DNA of 64,000 bases from Georgenia sp. SYP-B2076. Its GTDB lineage: Bacteria; Actinomycetota; Actinomycetes; Actinomycetales; Actinomycetaceae. Below, one piece after another: positions 45,701 to 54,578 of this stretch. Both the position numbers and the translations under genes were made by a program. Under the pieces are notes generated by a model. It worked only from the letters and a program-made list of their open reading frames with translations, was not told the DNA's origin and ran no database searches. Each line of letters begins with the position of its first letter. Within the stretch, counting starts at the first letter, position 1. The stretch covers positions 248,001 to 312,000 of the forward strand of contig NZ_RXOZ01000031.1 of the NCBI RefSeq assembly GCF_003991205.1, written 5' to 3'.

Positions 45701-45734
45701 GCATTGTGCCGGTGACACCGAGTGGTGCCCTGGG

Positions 45735-46652
45735 TCAGTCGCTGCCGCGCAGGATCGCCAGCAGCCGCAGGAACTCGATGTAGAGCCACACGAGCGTCAC
45801 GGCGAGGCCGAACGCCGCCGACCAGGCGAAGCGTCCCGGGATGCCCTGGTCCACGCCGCGCTTGATGGCGTCGAAGTCCATGATCAGGCAGACAGCGGCG
45901 AGGCCGACGGCGAAGACGCCGAGCAGCAGGCCCAGCGGGATGCCCATGATCTCCACGCCGCGGAGGCCCCACGGGTCGGTGACGACGCCGGTGACCATGA
46001 GAATCACGTTGAGCAGCGAGAACAGCAGGTAGCCGACGAGGGCGACGAGCACGATCTTGGTGAACTTCGGCGTGACCCGGACCTTGCCGGACCGGAAGAG
46101 GAAGAGGGCCGCCACGAATGTCGCGACCGTGCCGAGCACCGCCTGCAGGACGATGCCCTCCCACTGGGCGTTGAAGATCGCGGAGATGCCACCGAGGAAC
46201 AGGCCCTCGGCGACGGCGTAGGCGAGGATCAGCCCGCGGCTGGGCTCACGCTTGAACGAGTTGACCAGGCCCAGGACGAACCCGACCAGCGCACCACCGA
46301 AGGTGAGCACCGGGCTCGCGCCCGTGAGCCAGTTGAAGGCCGCGGCCACGATGATGACGCCGAGCACGATCGAGGTCTTGACGACCACGTCGTCGTAAGT
46401 CATCCGGCCGGTGTCGGCGGGCGCGGCGGCGGGACCCCGGTAGGCCCGCTCGAGGTCGTCCACGGGCGGCTGGGGGTAGCCGGCCTGGGGATAGCCCGTC
46501 TGGTAGGAACCGGGCCGGGTCTGCGCCGGCGGGGCGTAGGTCGTCCCGGCCTGGCCGCCCGGCGTGTACCCGGGGTAGGTCGGGTAGCCCTTGGGCGTGC
46601 GCTGGGCGCGCTCGCCGAAGTAGGGACTCTTCTCGAAGAAGGGATTGCTCAC
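45735..46652 (-). CDS. Bax inhibitor-1 / YccA-like membrane protein
   Basis: A 305-residue protein with a ~85-residue Pro/Tyr/Gly-rich cytosolic N-terminus (repeats of GYP, e.g. GYPQAGYPQPP) followed by seven helices: DDVVVKTSIVLGVIIVAAAF, RGLILAYAVAEGLFLGGISA, GLLLGVFAVGLAAVCLIMDF and WLYIEFLRLLAIL. This is the actinobacterial Bax-inhibitor-1 form; family members are pH-gated leak channels. Start GTG 46652 with AGGAGG upstream. Confidence 0.9.
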   Translation of the reverse strand: MSNPFFEKSPYFGERAQRTPKGYPTYPGYTPGGQAGTTYAPPAQTRPGSYQTGYPQAGYPQPPVDDLERAYRGPAAAPADTGRMTYDDVVVKTSIVLGVIIVAAAFNWLTGASPVLTFGGALVGFVLGLVNSFKREPSRGLILAYAVAEGLFLGGISAIFNAQWEGIVLQAVLGTVATFVAALFLFRSGKVRVTPKFTKIVLVALVGYLLFSLLNVILMVTGVVTDPWGLRGVEIMGIPLGLLLGVFAVGLAAVCLIMDFDAIKRGVDQGIPGRFAWSAAFGLAVTLVWLYIEFLRLLAILRGSD

Positions 46653-46805
46653 GGGTGTGCCTCCTGGTCGCGGCGCCTGGACCCGCGTGCCGGGCCCGGG
46701 CCGATGTCGCTGGCCACTGCTCATCGTACGGGCGGCGCGCGCTCCCGCCCGTGACGAACTCCTGACTGTTCAACGGGACGAGGGCCGTCCGTGTTCCGGC
46801 ACGAC

Positions 46806-46838
46806 GGGATGAGTCCCGATCTCATCCCAGGGGATGAG
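46806..46838. promoter_or_regulatory. GGGATGAG palindrome and third copy before the ABC/two-component operon
   Basis: GGGATGAG-TCCCGAT-CTCATCCC is a perfect 8-bp inverted repeat, and a further GGGATGAG follows at 46831-46838. It resembles a dimer site plus half site and is a good candidate target of the response regulator encoded in the operon. The rest of 46653-46980 shows no gene. Confidence 0.55.
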
Positions 46839-46980
46839 GGGGTCAGCACACCGGTGTAGCGACGTGGATGGCGCAATCACCCTGACCGCCGATCCGCGAG
46901 GATGGCAGCGGCCCCTAGCGTGGAACAGGCACGACGACGCCGGGCGCCCCCCGCACCGGCTCCACCAGAAGGGTCATCAG

Positions 46981-47916
46981 ATGATCGAGGCTCACGACCT
47001 CACCAAGCGCTACGGCTCCAAGACGGCCGTGGACCACATCAGCTTCACCATCCCGCCCGGCACCGTCACCGGCTTCCTCGGGCCGAACGGCGCGGGCAAG
47101 TCGACGACGATGCGCATGATCGTGGGCCTGGACCGGCCCTCGTCGGGAAGCGTCACCGTCAACGGCAAGCCGTACGCGCGGCACCGGTCCCCGCTCAGCG
47201 AGGTGGGGGTCCTCCTGGACGCCAAGGCCGTGCACACCGGGCGCAGCGCCCGCTCGCACCTGCGCACCATGGCCGCCACCCACGGCATCTCCCCCAAGCG
47301 CGTGGACGAGGTCATCGAGATGACGGGCCTGGCCGGCGTCGCGAAGAAGCGCGTGGGCGGGTTCTCCCTCGGCATGGGCCAGCGCCTCGGCATCGCCTCC
47401 GCGATGCTCGGCGACCCGCGCACCCTCATCCTCGACGAGCCCGTCAACGGGCTCGACCCCGAGGGCGTGAAGTGGGTGCGCAACCTGGTGCGCTACCTGG
47501 CCGGCGAGGGGCGGACCGTGTTCCTCTCCTCCCACCTCATGAGCGAGATGGCGCAGACCGCCGACCAGCTCCTGGTCATCGGCAAGGGCAAGATCATCAC
47601 CGCCGGCCCCGTCCAGGAGGTCATCGACGCCGCCACCGCCACCGCGGTGCGGGTGCGCTCGCCGCGGGCCACGGACCTGGCGTCGTTGCTGAGCACCCGG
47701 GGCGCCACCGTGACGTCCACCGAGCCGGGCGCGCTCGACCTCCGCGGCGTCACCGCCGAGGAGATCGGCGAGGCCGCGGCCGCGGCCGGCATCGTGCTCC
47801 ACGAGCTCAGCCCGCAGCGCGCCAGCCTCGAGGACGCGTACATGAGCCTGACCCAGGACGCGGTCGAGTACCGCTCCGAGACCACCCCCGCGCTGCAGGA
47901 GGCCGAGACCCGATGA
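46981..47916 (+). CDS. ABC transporter ATP-binding protein (BcrA/DrrA type)
   Basis: A 311-residue ATPase: Walker A GPNGAGKSTTMRMIVG, signature FSLGMGQRLGIASAML, Walker B LILDEPVNGLDPEG, H-loop FLSSHLMSEMA. The C-terminal ~80 residues are the regulatory domain of drug/lantibiotic exporters. The missing second Gly of the usual L-S-G-G is normal in this subfamily (S-L-G-M). Coupled to the permease by ATGA. Confidence 0.92.
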   Translation: MIEAHDLTKRYGSKTAVDHISFTIPPGTVTGFLGPNGAGKSTTMRMIVGLDRPSSGSVTVNGKPYARHRSPLSEVGVLLDAKAVHTGRSARSHLRTMAATHGISPKRVDEVIEMTGLAGVAKKRVGGFSLGMGQRLGIASAMLGDPRTLILDEPVNGLDPEGVKWVRNLVRYLAGEGRTVFLSSHLMSEMAQTADQLLVIGKGKIITAGPVQEVIDAATATAVRVRSPRATDLASLLSTRGATVTSTEPGALDLRGVTAEEIGEAAAAAGIVLHELSPQRASLEDAYMSLTQDAVEYRSETTPALQEAETR

Positions 47917-48773
47917 GCACCCTCACCACCGCCCCCGGCGCCACCGGCGCTGCCCACCGCCTGCCGGAGCAGTCCGTGCACGCCCGCCTCACCTTCGCCG
48001 GCGTCATGCGCGGCGAGTGGATCAAGCTCCTCTCCCTGCGCTCGACGTGGTGGACCCTCGGGCTGACGGTCGTGCTCATGACGCTCCTCGCCCTGGGCCA
48101 GGCCTCCTCCCTCGACCTCATGGCCGAGTCCCCCGAGACCGCGGCGATGCTCGCCGGGATGCACGGCGCCGAGATCGTCTCGCTCGGGTACCAGTTCGGC
48201 ATGGTCACGATCGCGGTGCTCGGCGCCCTGCTCATCACGGGCGAGTACTCCACCGGGATGATCCGCTCCACCCTCGCCGCCGTCCCGACCCGCCTGCCCG
48301 TGCTCGCCGCCAAGGCGATCGCGCTGACCGTGCTCACCGTGGTCGTGGGCGTCGTCGGCCTCGCGCTCGCCTTCCTCGTGACCATGCCGATGCTCGACGA
48401 CCACGACCTCGTGCCCGCGCTGGACGACCCGCAGACCTGGCGGGTCTTCGGCGGCACGGTGTTCTTCCTCGTGACGGCGGCCCTGTTCGCCCTCGGCCTG
48501 GGCACGCTCCTGCGGTCCACCGCAGGCACAGTGACCGTCTCGCTGGTCGTGCTGCTCCTGCTGCCCGGCATCCTGCAGTTCATCACCCTGGAGTGGGTCC
48601 AGGACATCGTCACCTACCTGCCGCTGCCGGCCGCGACGTCGTTCATCGCGGTCAGCGAGGCCATGGGCATGAATGCCGACCTCTCCCCCTGGGCGGGCGT
48701 GGCCGTGGTCTCGGCCTACGCCGTCGCCGCCATGGTCGCCGCCGCGGTGGTGCTGCGCCGCCGCGACGCGTGA
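47913..48773 (+). CDS. ABC-2 type permease
   Basis: A 286-residue membrane partner with six helices: GEWIKLLSLRSTWWTLGLTV (the classical E-W-x-K-L-x-S-x-R-S entry of ABC-2 permeases), FGMVTIAVLGALLITGEYST, GMIRSTLAAVPTRLPVLAAK and VTVSLVVLLLLPGILQFITL. With the ATPase it likely exports a peptide antibiotic or hydrophobic toxin, or senses it for the kinase. Confidence 0.9.
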   Translation: MSTLTTAPGATGAAHRLPEQSVHARLTFAGVMRGEWIKLLSLRSTWWTLGLTVVLMTLLALGQASSLDLMAESPETAAMLAGMHGAEIVSLGYQFGMVTIAVLGALLITGEYSTGMIRSTLAAVPTRLPVLAAKAIALTVLTVVVGVVGLALAFLVTMPMLDDHDLVPALDDPQTWRVFGGTVFFLVTAALFALGLGTLLRSTAGTVTVSLVVLLLLPGILQFITLEWVQDIVTYLPLPAATSFIAVSEAMGMNADLSPWAGVAVVSAYAVAAMVAAAVVLRRRDA

Positions 48774-48808
48774 GGTCCGTGATCCTCACGGCCCGGGCCT
48801 GGTAGGAC

Positions 48809-50239
48809 GTGACCGTGCCCCGGAAGCTCCGCCGTCGTGCGTCGCAGGACTCTCCTGCGGCGCGCGGCGGCGTCCCCGTGCAGGCCCGCGACGGCGCCCC
48901 GGCGCGCCTCGGCGCGCCGGGCCCCCAGCCCCCGCACGCGGGCGAGGCCATCGGGCTGCGCCTCGGGCCGGTCCTGCGGTTCGTCCGCGATCACCCGTGG
49001 TGGGTCGACGGCTCGATCGCCGCGGCGTACACCGCCTTCTGGGTCACGGACATCCTCCTGACGCACCTCCTGGGGCTCCGGCCGCAGGCGGCCAGCCAGG
49101 TCGCCCTCGACGTCCTCTTCACGGTGCTCGTGCTGCTACGCCGGCACCTGCCGGTCGTCGCGGTGGCCGTCGTCGCGCTCGCTCCCCCGCTCACCCGCCT
49201 GGCGCAGTTCGGGCTCGCGCGGGACGGTTACCCGCCGAACGGCCTCATCGAGGACCTCAGCGCGCTGGACGGCGTCATCCCGCTCCAGTCCTCCGACGCC
49301 GCGACCCTGGCGCTGCTGCTGTACGCCGTGGCCGCCTACCGCCGTCCGCTGGTCACCTGGCTGTGCTGGGGCCTGGCCACGTCCGCCGTCGTGGTGAGCA
49401 TCCTGGTCTTCTCCGACCCGTGGTCGTGGTGGGCCACGCTGGTCGCCAGCCTGGCGCTCATGCTGGTGGCGGTCCTGGTGGGGCTGAACGTCCGCTCGCG
49501 CCGGATGCGCCTGGGCGAGCTGGAGGCCCACGCCCGCCAGCTCGCGCTCGAGCGTGACCAGCGCGAGCAGATCGCGGTGAGCACCGAGCGCAACCGGATC
49601 GCCCGGGAGATGCACGACGTCGTCGCGCACTCGCTCTCGGTGATGGTCACCCTGGCCGACGGCGCCGCGGCCGTGCTGGTCCGTGACCCCGTGCGGGCGC
49701 GCCTGGCCCTGGACCAGCTGGCGGAGACGGGCCGGGCCGCCCTGACCGACACGCGCCGCCTCGTCGGCGTCCTCCGGGAGGACGAGCTGGCCGCCGTGCC
49801 CGTGCCCGGCGCCCCTCCCACCGACGACGAGGCGCCGCTGACCCCTGCCCCCGGCGCGCACGACGTCGCCGACCTGGTCGACCGGTTCCGGACGGCAGGC
49901 CTGCCCGTGCGGCTGAGCGAGGCCGGCCCGCCGCTGCCCGCCGAGGCCGGGCTGCAGCTCGCGGTCTACCGCATCGTGCAGGAGTGCCTGACCAACGTGC
50001 TGCGCTACGCCCGGCTCTCCCCGCGCATCGAGGTGAGCCTGGACCGCACCCCCACCGGGGTGGTCATCGCGGTGGAGAATGACGCCGGCACCGCCGGCAC
50101 GGCCGTGGCGGGCAGCGGCAAGGGCCTGATCGGGATCCGGGAGCGCGCCGCCGTCTACGCGGGCACGGTCGAGGCGGGCCCCACCCGCACCGGCTGGCGG
50201 GTGCGCGCCCTTCTGCGCTGGGACGAGGAGACACGATGA
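48809..50239 (+). CDS. NarL-family sensor histidine kinase
   Basis: A 476-residue kinase: a basic cytosolic N-terminus, about six membrane helices (residues ~70-225), a short coiled coil (LGELEAHARQLALERDQREQ), HisKA_3 with the phospho-His at about residue 269 (RIAREMHDVVAHSLSVMVTL) and a C-terminal HATPase (LAVYRIVQECLTNVLRYA; GKGLIGIRERAAVYAGTVEA). It has no large extracellular domain, like kinases that sense through a partner transporter. It overlaps the regulator gene by ATGA. Start GTG 48809; GTG 48815 is equally possible. Confidence 0.92.
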   Translation: MTVPRKLRRRASQDSPAARGGVPVQARDGAPARLGAPGPQPPHAGEAIGLRLGPVLRFVRDHPWWVDGSIAAAYTAFWVTDILLTHLLGLRPQAASQVALDVLFTVLVLLRRHLPVVAVAVVALAPPLTRLAQFGLARDGYPPNGLIEDLSALDGVIPLQSSDAATLALLLYAVAAYRRPLVTWLCWGLATSAVVVSILVFSDPWSWWATLVASLALMLVAVLVGLNVRSRRMRLGELEAHARQLALERDQREQIAVSTERNRIAREMHDVVAHSLSVMVTLADGAAAVLVRDPVRARLALDQLAETGRAALTDTRRLVGVLREDELAAVPVPGAPPTDDEAPLTPAPGAHDVADLVDRFRTAGLPVRLSEAGPPLPAEAGLQLAVYRIVQECLTNVLRYARLSPRIEVSLDRTPTGVVIAVENDAGTAGTAVAGSGKGLIGIRERAAVYAGTVEAGPTRTGWRVRALLRWDEETR

Positions 50240-50952
50240 CGAACTGGACCACCGCGGGGACGGCGGACGGCGCCGCGGCGGCCGTGCGGGTGCTGCTGGC
50301 CGACGACCAGTCCCTGCTGCGCATGGGGTTCCGCATGGTCCTCGAGGCGGAGCCGGGCATCGAGGTGGTCGGGGAGGCGGCCGACGGCGCCGCGGCGGTG
50401 CAGATGGTCACCGCCCAGCGCCCCGACGTCGTGCTCATGGACGTGCGCATGCCGGGCATGAACGGGCTGGAGGCCACGGAGCGCATCGTCGCGGAGCACC
50501 CGGCGAGCAAGGTCCTCATCCTGACCACCTTCGACGTCGACGAGTACGCCTTCGCCGGGCTGCGCGCCGGCGCCAGCGGCTTCCTCCTCAAGGACACCCG
50601 GCCCGCGGACCTCGTCCACGCCATCCGCAGCGTCGCCCGCGGGGACGCCGTCGTCTCCCCGCGCATCACCCGCCGGATGCTCGAGCTCTTCGGGCCGCAC
50701 CTGCCCAGCGGCGCGCACGCCGGGACACCCGCCGAGCGCAACCCGCGGCTGGCGCGGCTGACCGCCCGGGAGCTCGAGGTCCTCACGCTCATGGCGGAGG
50801 GGCTGTCCAACTCCGAGGTCGCCACCCGGCTGTTCGTCTCCGAGCCCACCGTGAAGACGCACGTGGGCAACGTGCTGGGCAAGCTCGGGCTGCGCGACCG
50901 CGTGCAGGCCGTCGTGCTCGCCTACGAGACGGGACTGGTGCGCCCGGGCTGA
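50236..50952 (+). CDS. NarL/LuxR-family response regulator
   Basis: A 238-residue regulator. The receiver domain has ADDQ acidic residues, the phospho-acceptor at about Asp69 in PDVVLMDVRMPGMNGLEATE, and switch Thr/Lys in LILTTFD and GFLLKDTRPADLV. The C-terminal LuxR HTH is LTARELEVLTLMAEGLSNSE with VATRLFVSEPTVKTHVGNVL. Its likely target is the palindrome at 46806 before its own operon. Confidence 0.93.
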   Translation: MTNWTTAGTADGAAAAVRVLLADDQSLLRMGFRMVLEAEPGIEVVGEAADGAAAVQMVTAQRPDVVLMDVRMPGMNGLEATERIVAEHPASKVLILTTFDVDEYAFAGLRAGASGFLLKDTRPADLVHAIRSVARGDAVVSPRITRRMLELFGPHLPSGAHAGTPAERNPRLARLTARELEVLTLMAEGLSNSEVATRLFVSEPTVKTHVGNVLGKLGLRDRVQAVVLAYETGLVRPG

Positions 50953-50987
50953 CGCCGGTCGCACCGCCGTCGTGCCCTCGACGCACG

Positions 50988-51017
50988 ACGGCGCCGGACC
51001 ATCCGGTCCGGCGCCGT
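50988..51017. terminator. Bidirectional terminator between the response regulator and ndh
   Basis: ACGGCGCCGGACC and GGTCCGGCGCCGT form a perfect 13-bp stem with an ATCC loop; a second hairpin (CGCCGTCGTGC with GCACGACGGCG, about 50965-50993) overlaps it, so the two are mutually exclusive. Confidence 0.7.
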
Positions 51018-51031
51018 CCAGGGGAGTCTGG

Positions 51032-52573
51032 CTACTGCTTGCCCGCGGGCTGCTTGCCCCCCTCGAGGGGCGGCGTCTTGGCCTCGGCGGGCTGCGCGGC
51101 GGCCGGCTTGCCGACGGCCTGCTTCACGGGAGCGGTGACGGCCTCCCACTCGGCGCGGGGGTTCTGCAGCGCCCCGAGGGAGACCAGCTCGCGGCGGAAG
51201 AGCAGGGAACCGGTCCAGTCGAACACGATGCGGACGCGCCGCTCGAAGGACGGCATGGCCCACACGTGGTAGGTGCGGTGCATGAACCACGCGATCGGGC
51301 CGCGCATCTTCACGCCCTTGATCTGGGCGACGCCCTTGTACAGGCCGAGGGACGCGACGACGCCGATGTTCTCGTGGCGGTACTCCTCCGGCTCCTCGCC
51401 GCGCAGCACGTGCACCAGGTTCTTGCCGAGCTGCTTGCCCTGGCGCACGGCGTGCTGGGCGGTCGGCGCGCAGGTGGCGTCGGGCGTCGCGGAGGTCAGG
51501 TCCGGGACGGCCGCGCAGTCGCCGGCGGCCCAGGCGTTCTCGACGACGTTGCCGTCCTCGTCCGCGACCTGCAGGAACGCGTTGGTGCGCACGCGGCCGC
51601 GCTGGTCCAGCGGGAGGTCGGTGTCGGCGAGCACCGGGTTCGCCTTGACGCCGGCCGTCCACACGATGGTGTTGGCGTCGAACTTCTCGCCGGTGGAGAG
51701 CTCGACGTGCCCGTCGACGCAGGAGCTGAGGAAGGTGTTGAGGTGAATCTCGACGCCGCGGTCACGCAGCTGCTCGAGGGCGTAGCCGCCGAGCTCCTCG
51801 CCGAGCTCCGGCAGGATCTTCCCGGCGCCCTCGACGACGACGAAGCGCAGGTCACCGGGCTCGATGGAGTCGTACTCCTTCGTGGCCGCGCGCGCCATGT
51901 CCTCGATCTCGCCGAGCGCCTCGATGCCGGCGAACCCACCGCCGACGAAGACGAACGTGAGCATGCGCTTGCGCTCCTCCAGGTCCCACGTGGAGGCGGC
52001 CATGGCCATCTCGTTGAGGACCTTGTTGCGCAGCGCGGTGGCTTCCTCGACGTGCTTGAAGCCGATCGCGTTCTCGGCCAGGCCCGGGATCGGCAGGGCG
52101 CGGGCGACGGAGCCGAGGCCGATGACGAGGTGGTCGTACGTGACCTCATAGGGCTCGTCGTCGGTGAGCGGCTTGATGACGGCCTTGCGCTCGGCGTGCC
52201 GGATCTCGGTGATGTTGCCGGTCAGGACCGTGGCGCCCTCCAGCTCGCGGCGCAGCGAGGTGACGACGTGGCGCGGCTCGATGGAGCCCGCCGCCGCCTC
52301 GGGGAGGAAGGGCTGGTACGTCATGTACGGGCGCGGGTCGACGACGGCGATCTCGGCGTCGGCGCGGCCGAGCTCCTTGCGCAGCGCGGAGGCGCTGTAG
52401 AGGCCGATGTATCCACCCCCGACGACGAGGATGCGCGGCGTGCGGCCGCCGTGGAGCACCGGACGGACCGGCTCCTCCGAGCGGGCCGCCGCCGACTTCG
52501 CGACATAGGCGCCGGCGCCGGCGAGGGCGGCCACGGAGGTGGTGACGGCGAGGGATCGGAGGAAAGAAGCCAT
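51032..52573 (-). CDS. ndh: Type II NADH:quinone oxidoreductase (NDH-2)
   Basis: A 513-residue flavoprotein passing electrons from NADH to menaquinone without proton pumping. FAD-binding RILVVGGGYIGLYSASALRK, NADH-binding MLTFVFVGGGFAGIEALGEI and the second FAD contact NAWAAGDCAAVPDL are intact; AQHAVRQGKQLGKNLVHVLR leads to the quinone region. The N-terminus (LAVTTSVAALAGAGAYVAKS) could be a membrane anchor, and the C-terminus is an Ala/Pro/Lys-rich tail. Confidence 0.93.
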   Translation of the reverse strand: MASFLRSLAVTTSVAALAGAGAYVAKSAAARSEEPVRPVLHGGRTPRILVVGGGYIGLYSASALRKELGRADAEIAVVDPRPYMTYQPFLPEAAAGSIEPRHVVTSLRRELEGATVLTGNITEIRHAERKAVIKPLTDDEPYEVTYDHLVIGLGSVARALPIPGLAENAIGFKHVEEATALRNKVLNEMAMAASTWDLEERKRMLTFVFVGGGFAGIEALGEIEDMARAATKEYDSIEPGDLRFVVVEGAGKILPELGEELGGYALEQLRDRGVEIHLNTFLSSCVDGHVELSTGEKFDANTIVWTAGVKANPVLADTDLPLDQRGRVRTNAFLQVADEDGNVVENAWAAGDCAAVPDLTSATPDATCAPTAQHAVRQGKQLGKNLVHVLRGEEPEEYRHENIGVVASLGLYKGVAQIKGVKMRGPIAWFMHRTYHVWAMPSFERRVRIVFDWTGSLLFRRELVSLGALQNPRAEWEAVTAPVKQAVGKPAAAQPAEAKTPPLEGGKQPAGKQ

Positions 52574-52759
52574 GGGTTACATGCTAGGAGCCATAGCGGC
52601 AAGCAACCACTGTGCAGGGCGGAATATACCTCGTGATTCCGGCCACGTCAGGACAAAGGTCCGGACCCGAATTCGGTTCACGTTCTACGCTGTCCGGCTC
52701 CGAAAACGTCGCGCCGCGCCGTGCCGCTTTCCTGCCGCGCAGACAAAGACACGGTCGTG

Positions 52760-52859
52760 CCGCTCGCTCAGCGGCGCGGCACCGGCGCGGCGGTTCCGCT
52801 CGCTCAGCGGCGCGGCACCGGCGCGGCGGTTCCGCTCGCTCAGCGCCGCGGCAGCGGCG
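52760..52859. repeat. 36-bp tandem repeat upstream of ndh
   Basis: The unit starting CCGCTCGCTCAGCGGCGCGG occurs exactly at 52760-52795 and 52796-52831; a diverged partial third copy runs into the last codons of the HTTM gene. Each unit contains the small inverted repeat CGCTCAGCG-like core. The 52574-52839 gap shows no gene. Confidence 0.8.
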
Positions 52860-53949
52860 CCCGGGCCGCGGGCCGGGCGGCACCGGCCCCGCGCCGCGCG
52901 TTCACCACGCGGATCGCCAGCAGTGCCAGGTAGGCCGCACCCACCAGCCCGCCGGCGACCAGCACGACGGGGTAGACGACGCCGGCCGCGTTGCCGACCG
53001 CCTCGATCAGGAGGGACCACGAGACCCCGCCCACCACCACGACCACCGGCGTCAGTCGAACGAGCGCGGGCGGGGGGGTGAAGGAGCGCCGCAGCGCACA
53101 AGGCAGCGGGACCCGGTCCCACGCGACCACGAAGCCGTAGGTGACCACGTTCATGAAGAAGGCGATGTTCATCATGAGCCATACACCCAGGTGGAACGTC
53201 GCTGCGACGGCGAAGCCCGCGCGGGTGCTCACCCACGACAGGACGAACAGGATCATGCCCGCCTCGAGCACGATGGTGGCGATGTCCACGAGCTCCCAGA
53301 AGACCGGGTGGTCGAAGTGGAGGAAGAACGGGGCCAGGAGCTGGTCGTTGCCGTTGGTGTAGTACTGGCGCACCTGGTGCCCCTGCACCGCCTGTGTCGT
53401 CGGGTCGAGCCAGCCGCCCCGGATCTTCGGCAGCGCGGCCGTGAGGAAGGCCAGCCCGATCATGAGCGCGTAGAGCCGCAGCGGCCACTGCCGCGCCCGT
53501 TCGGGGGGCTCCGCGGCGCCGCGCGAGCGCCGCCGCACCGCGTCGAGCGACATCCGGTCCCCCCATCCGGCGAGCGCCATCGCCGCCGGCAGCAGGACGA
53601 GCAGGATGTCGTGGTCGATCTTGCCCAGGGAGTACGTGAAGCCGAAGCCGACCATCTGCACGAGCACGGCGAGGAAGGACGCCGCCCGCGTGTGCCAGCC
53701 GAGGAGGATGGCGACGAGGCACGCCGCGAGCACCGCCTCCAACCCGCGCAGCACCCCCTCCGGCGGGAACCCGGAGAACAGCATCAGGGGCCCGGGGGGC
53801 GGGATGAACATCGAGTCGGGGAAGATCGCGGCCCAGGAGAAGTCGGGCAGGGTCAGGAGCGCGATGACGCCGTAGACGATCCGGTACCGCGCCAGGGAGG
53901 TCAGGGTGAAGTCGCCGCCGTGAAGCCAGGCGTCCAGCCGGCTACTCAT
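52840..53949 (-). CDS. HTTM-domain membrane protein (vitamin-K-dependent carboxylase-like)
   Basis: A 369-residue protein with HTTM features: RYRIVYGVIALLTLPDFSWA at the N-terminus, GWHTRAASFLAVLVQMVGFG, YSLGKIDHDILLVLLPAAMA, TAALPKIRGGWLDPTTQAVQ and ATFHLGVWLMMNIAFFMNVV. HTTM proteins share the membrane core of gamma-glutamyl carboxylase; bacterial roles are mostly unknown. The C-terminal Arg/Ala tail is encoded by the edge of the 36-bp repeat. It overlaps the gene upstream by 8 bases. Confidence 0.85.
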   Translation of the reverse strand: MSSRLDAWLHGGDFTLTSLARYRIVYGVIALLTLPDFSWAAIFPDSMFIPPPGPLMLFSGFPPEGVLRGLEAVLAACLVAILLGWHTRAASFLAVLVQMVGFGFTYSLGKIDHDILLVLLPAAMALAGWGDRMSLDAVRRRSRGAAEPPERARQWPLRLYALMIGLAFLTAALPKIRGGWLDPTTQAVQGHQVRQYYTNGNDQLLAPFFLHFDHPVFWELVDIATIVLEAGMILFVLSWVSTRAGFAVAATFHLGVWLMMNIAFFMNVVTYGFVVAWDRVPLPCALRRSFTPPPALVRLTPVVVVVGGVSWSLLIEAVGNAAGVVYPVVLVAGGLVGAAYLALLAIRVVNARRGAGAARPAARAPLPRR

Positions 53950-54424
53950 GCTGGCCGCCGAAGGGGATGACGGTCCGGTCGACCTCGGTGAACCGCGTCG
54001 GGGCTTCGCCGCTCAGGTCGTAGTGCGCCGTGCGCCAGTCGATGACGGCGCTGACCGGCTCGCGCCCTCCGCCCAGATCGGCCACGCGCCGCTCCAGCCA
54101 CGCGGTCGTGCCCGGGAGGTCGCGCCGGGGGCTCTTCGGGCCGAAGGCGGTCGAGAAGATCCTCGTCGGCGAGGACTTGGCCTGCGCCATCACCTCGAGA
54201 TGCGTATACGTCGCGGCGGTCCCGTCGGCGTAGGTCACCGTGACCGTGGGCTCGTCCGAGTCCACCGTGCCGACCACGGGGCCCGTGCCGCCGAAGGCGG
54301 GCTGGAAGAGGCCCGGGTAGGGCTCTCGCCAGATCTCCGTGATCGCCATCTGCCCCGCGAAACCGATCAGGAGCAGCGCGAGAACGAGGCGCACGGCCCG
54401 CAATTCCCGGATCGAAGGAACCAT
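53942..54424 (-). CDS. Membrane-anchored protein of unknown function, partner of the HTTM protein
   Basis: A 160-residue protein: one N-terminal helix (VRLVLALLLIGFAGQMAITE) then an extracytosolic domain (LFQPAFGGTGPVVGTVDSDE; TVTVTYADGTAATYTHLEVM; AVIDWRTAHYDLSGEAPTRF). Its start ATG 54424 is set by the fold; upstream codons would run through the tRNA. HTTM genes are often paired with a small one-helix protein like this. The stop overlaps the HTTM start, so they are coupled. Confidence 0.7.
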   Translation of the reverse strand: MVPSIRELRAVRLVLALLLIGFAGQMAITEIWREPYPGLFQPAFGGTGPVVGTVDSDEPTVTVTYADGTAATYTHLEVMAQAKSSPTRIFSTAFGPKSPRRDLPGTTAWLERRVADLGGGREPVSAVIDWRTAHYDLSGEAPTRFTEVDRTVIPFGGQHE

Positions 54425-54578
54425 CCCCGCAACGTAGCGACGCACCTCCCGCCGAGGAACCAGTTTGACGAGGTCTTGCGGGGTGATGGGGGGCGTTACG
54501 GGGGTGCCGCCGGCGCGGGTGGCACCCGGCCGGGGCCGCGCCAGGCACCAAGTCGGCGACCATGCCCGGCCGAGGACG

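Noticed and set aside
52760-52859. CRISPR-like array
   Set aside because: The units are directly adjacent with no unique spacers, and there are no cas genes.
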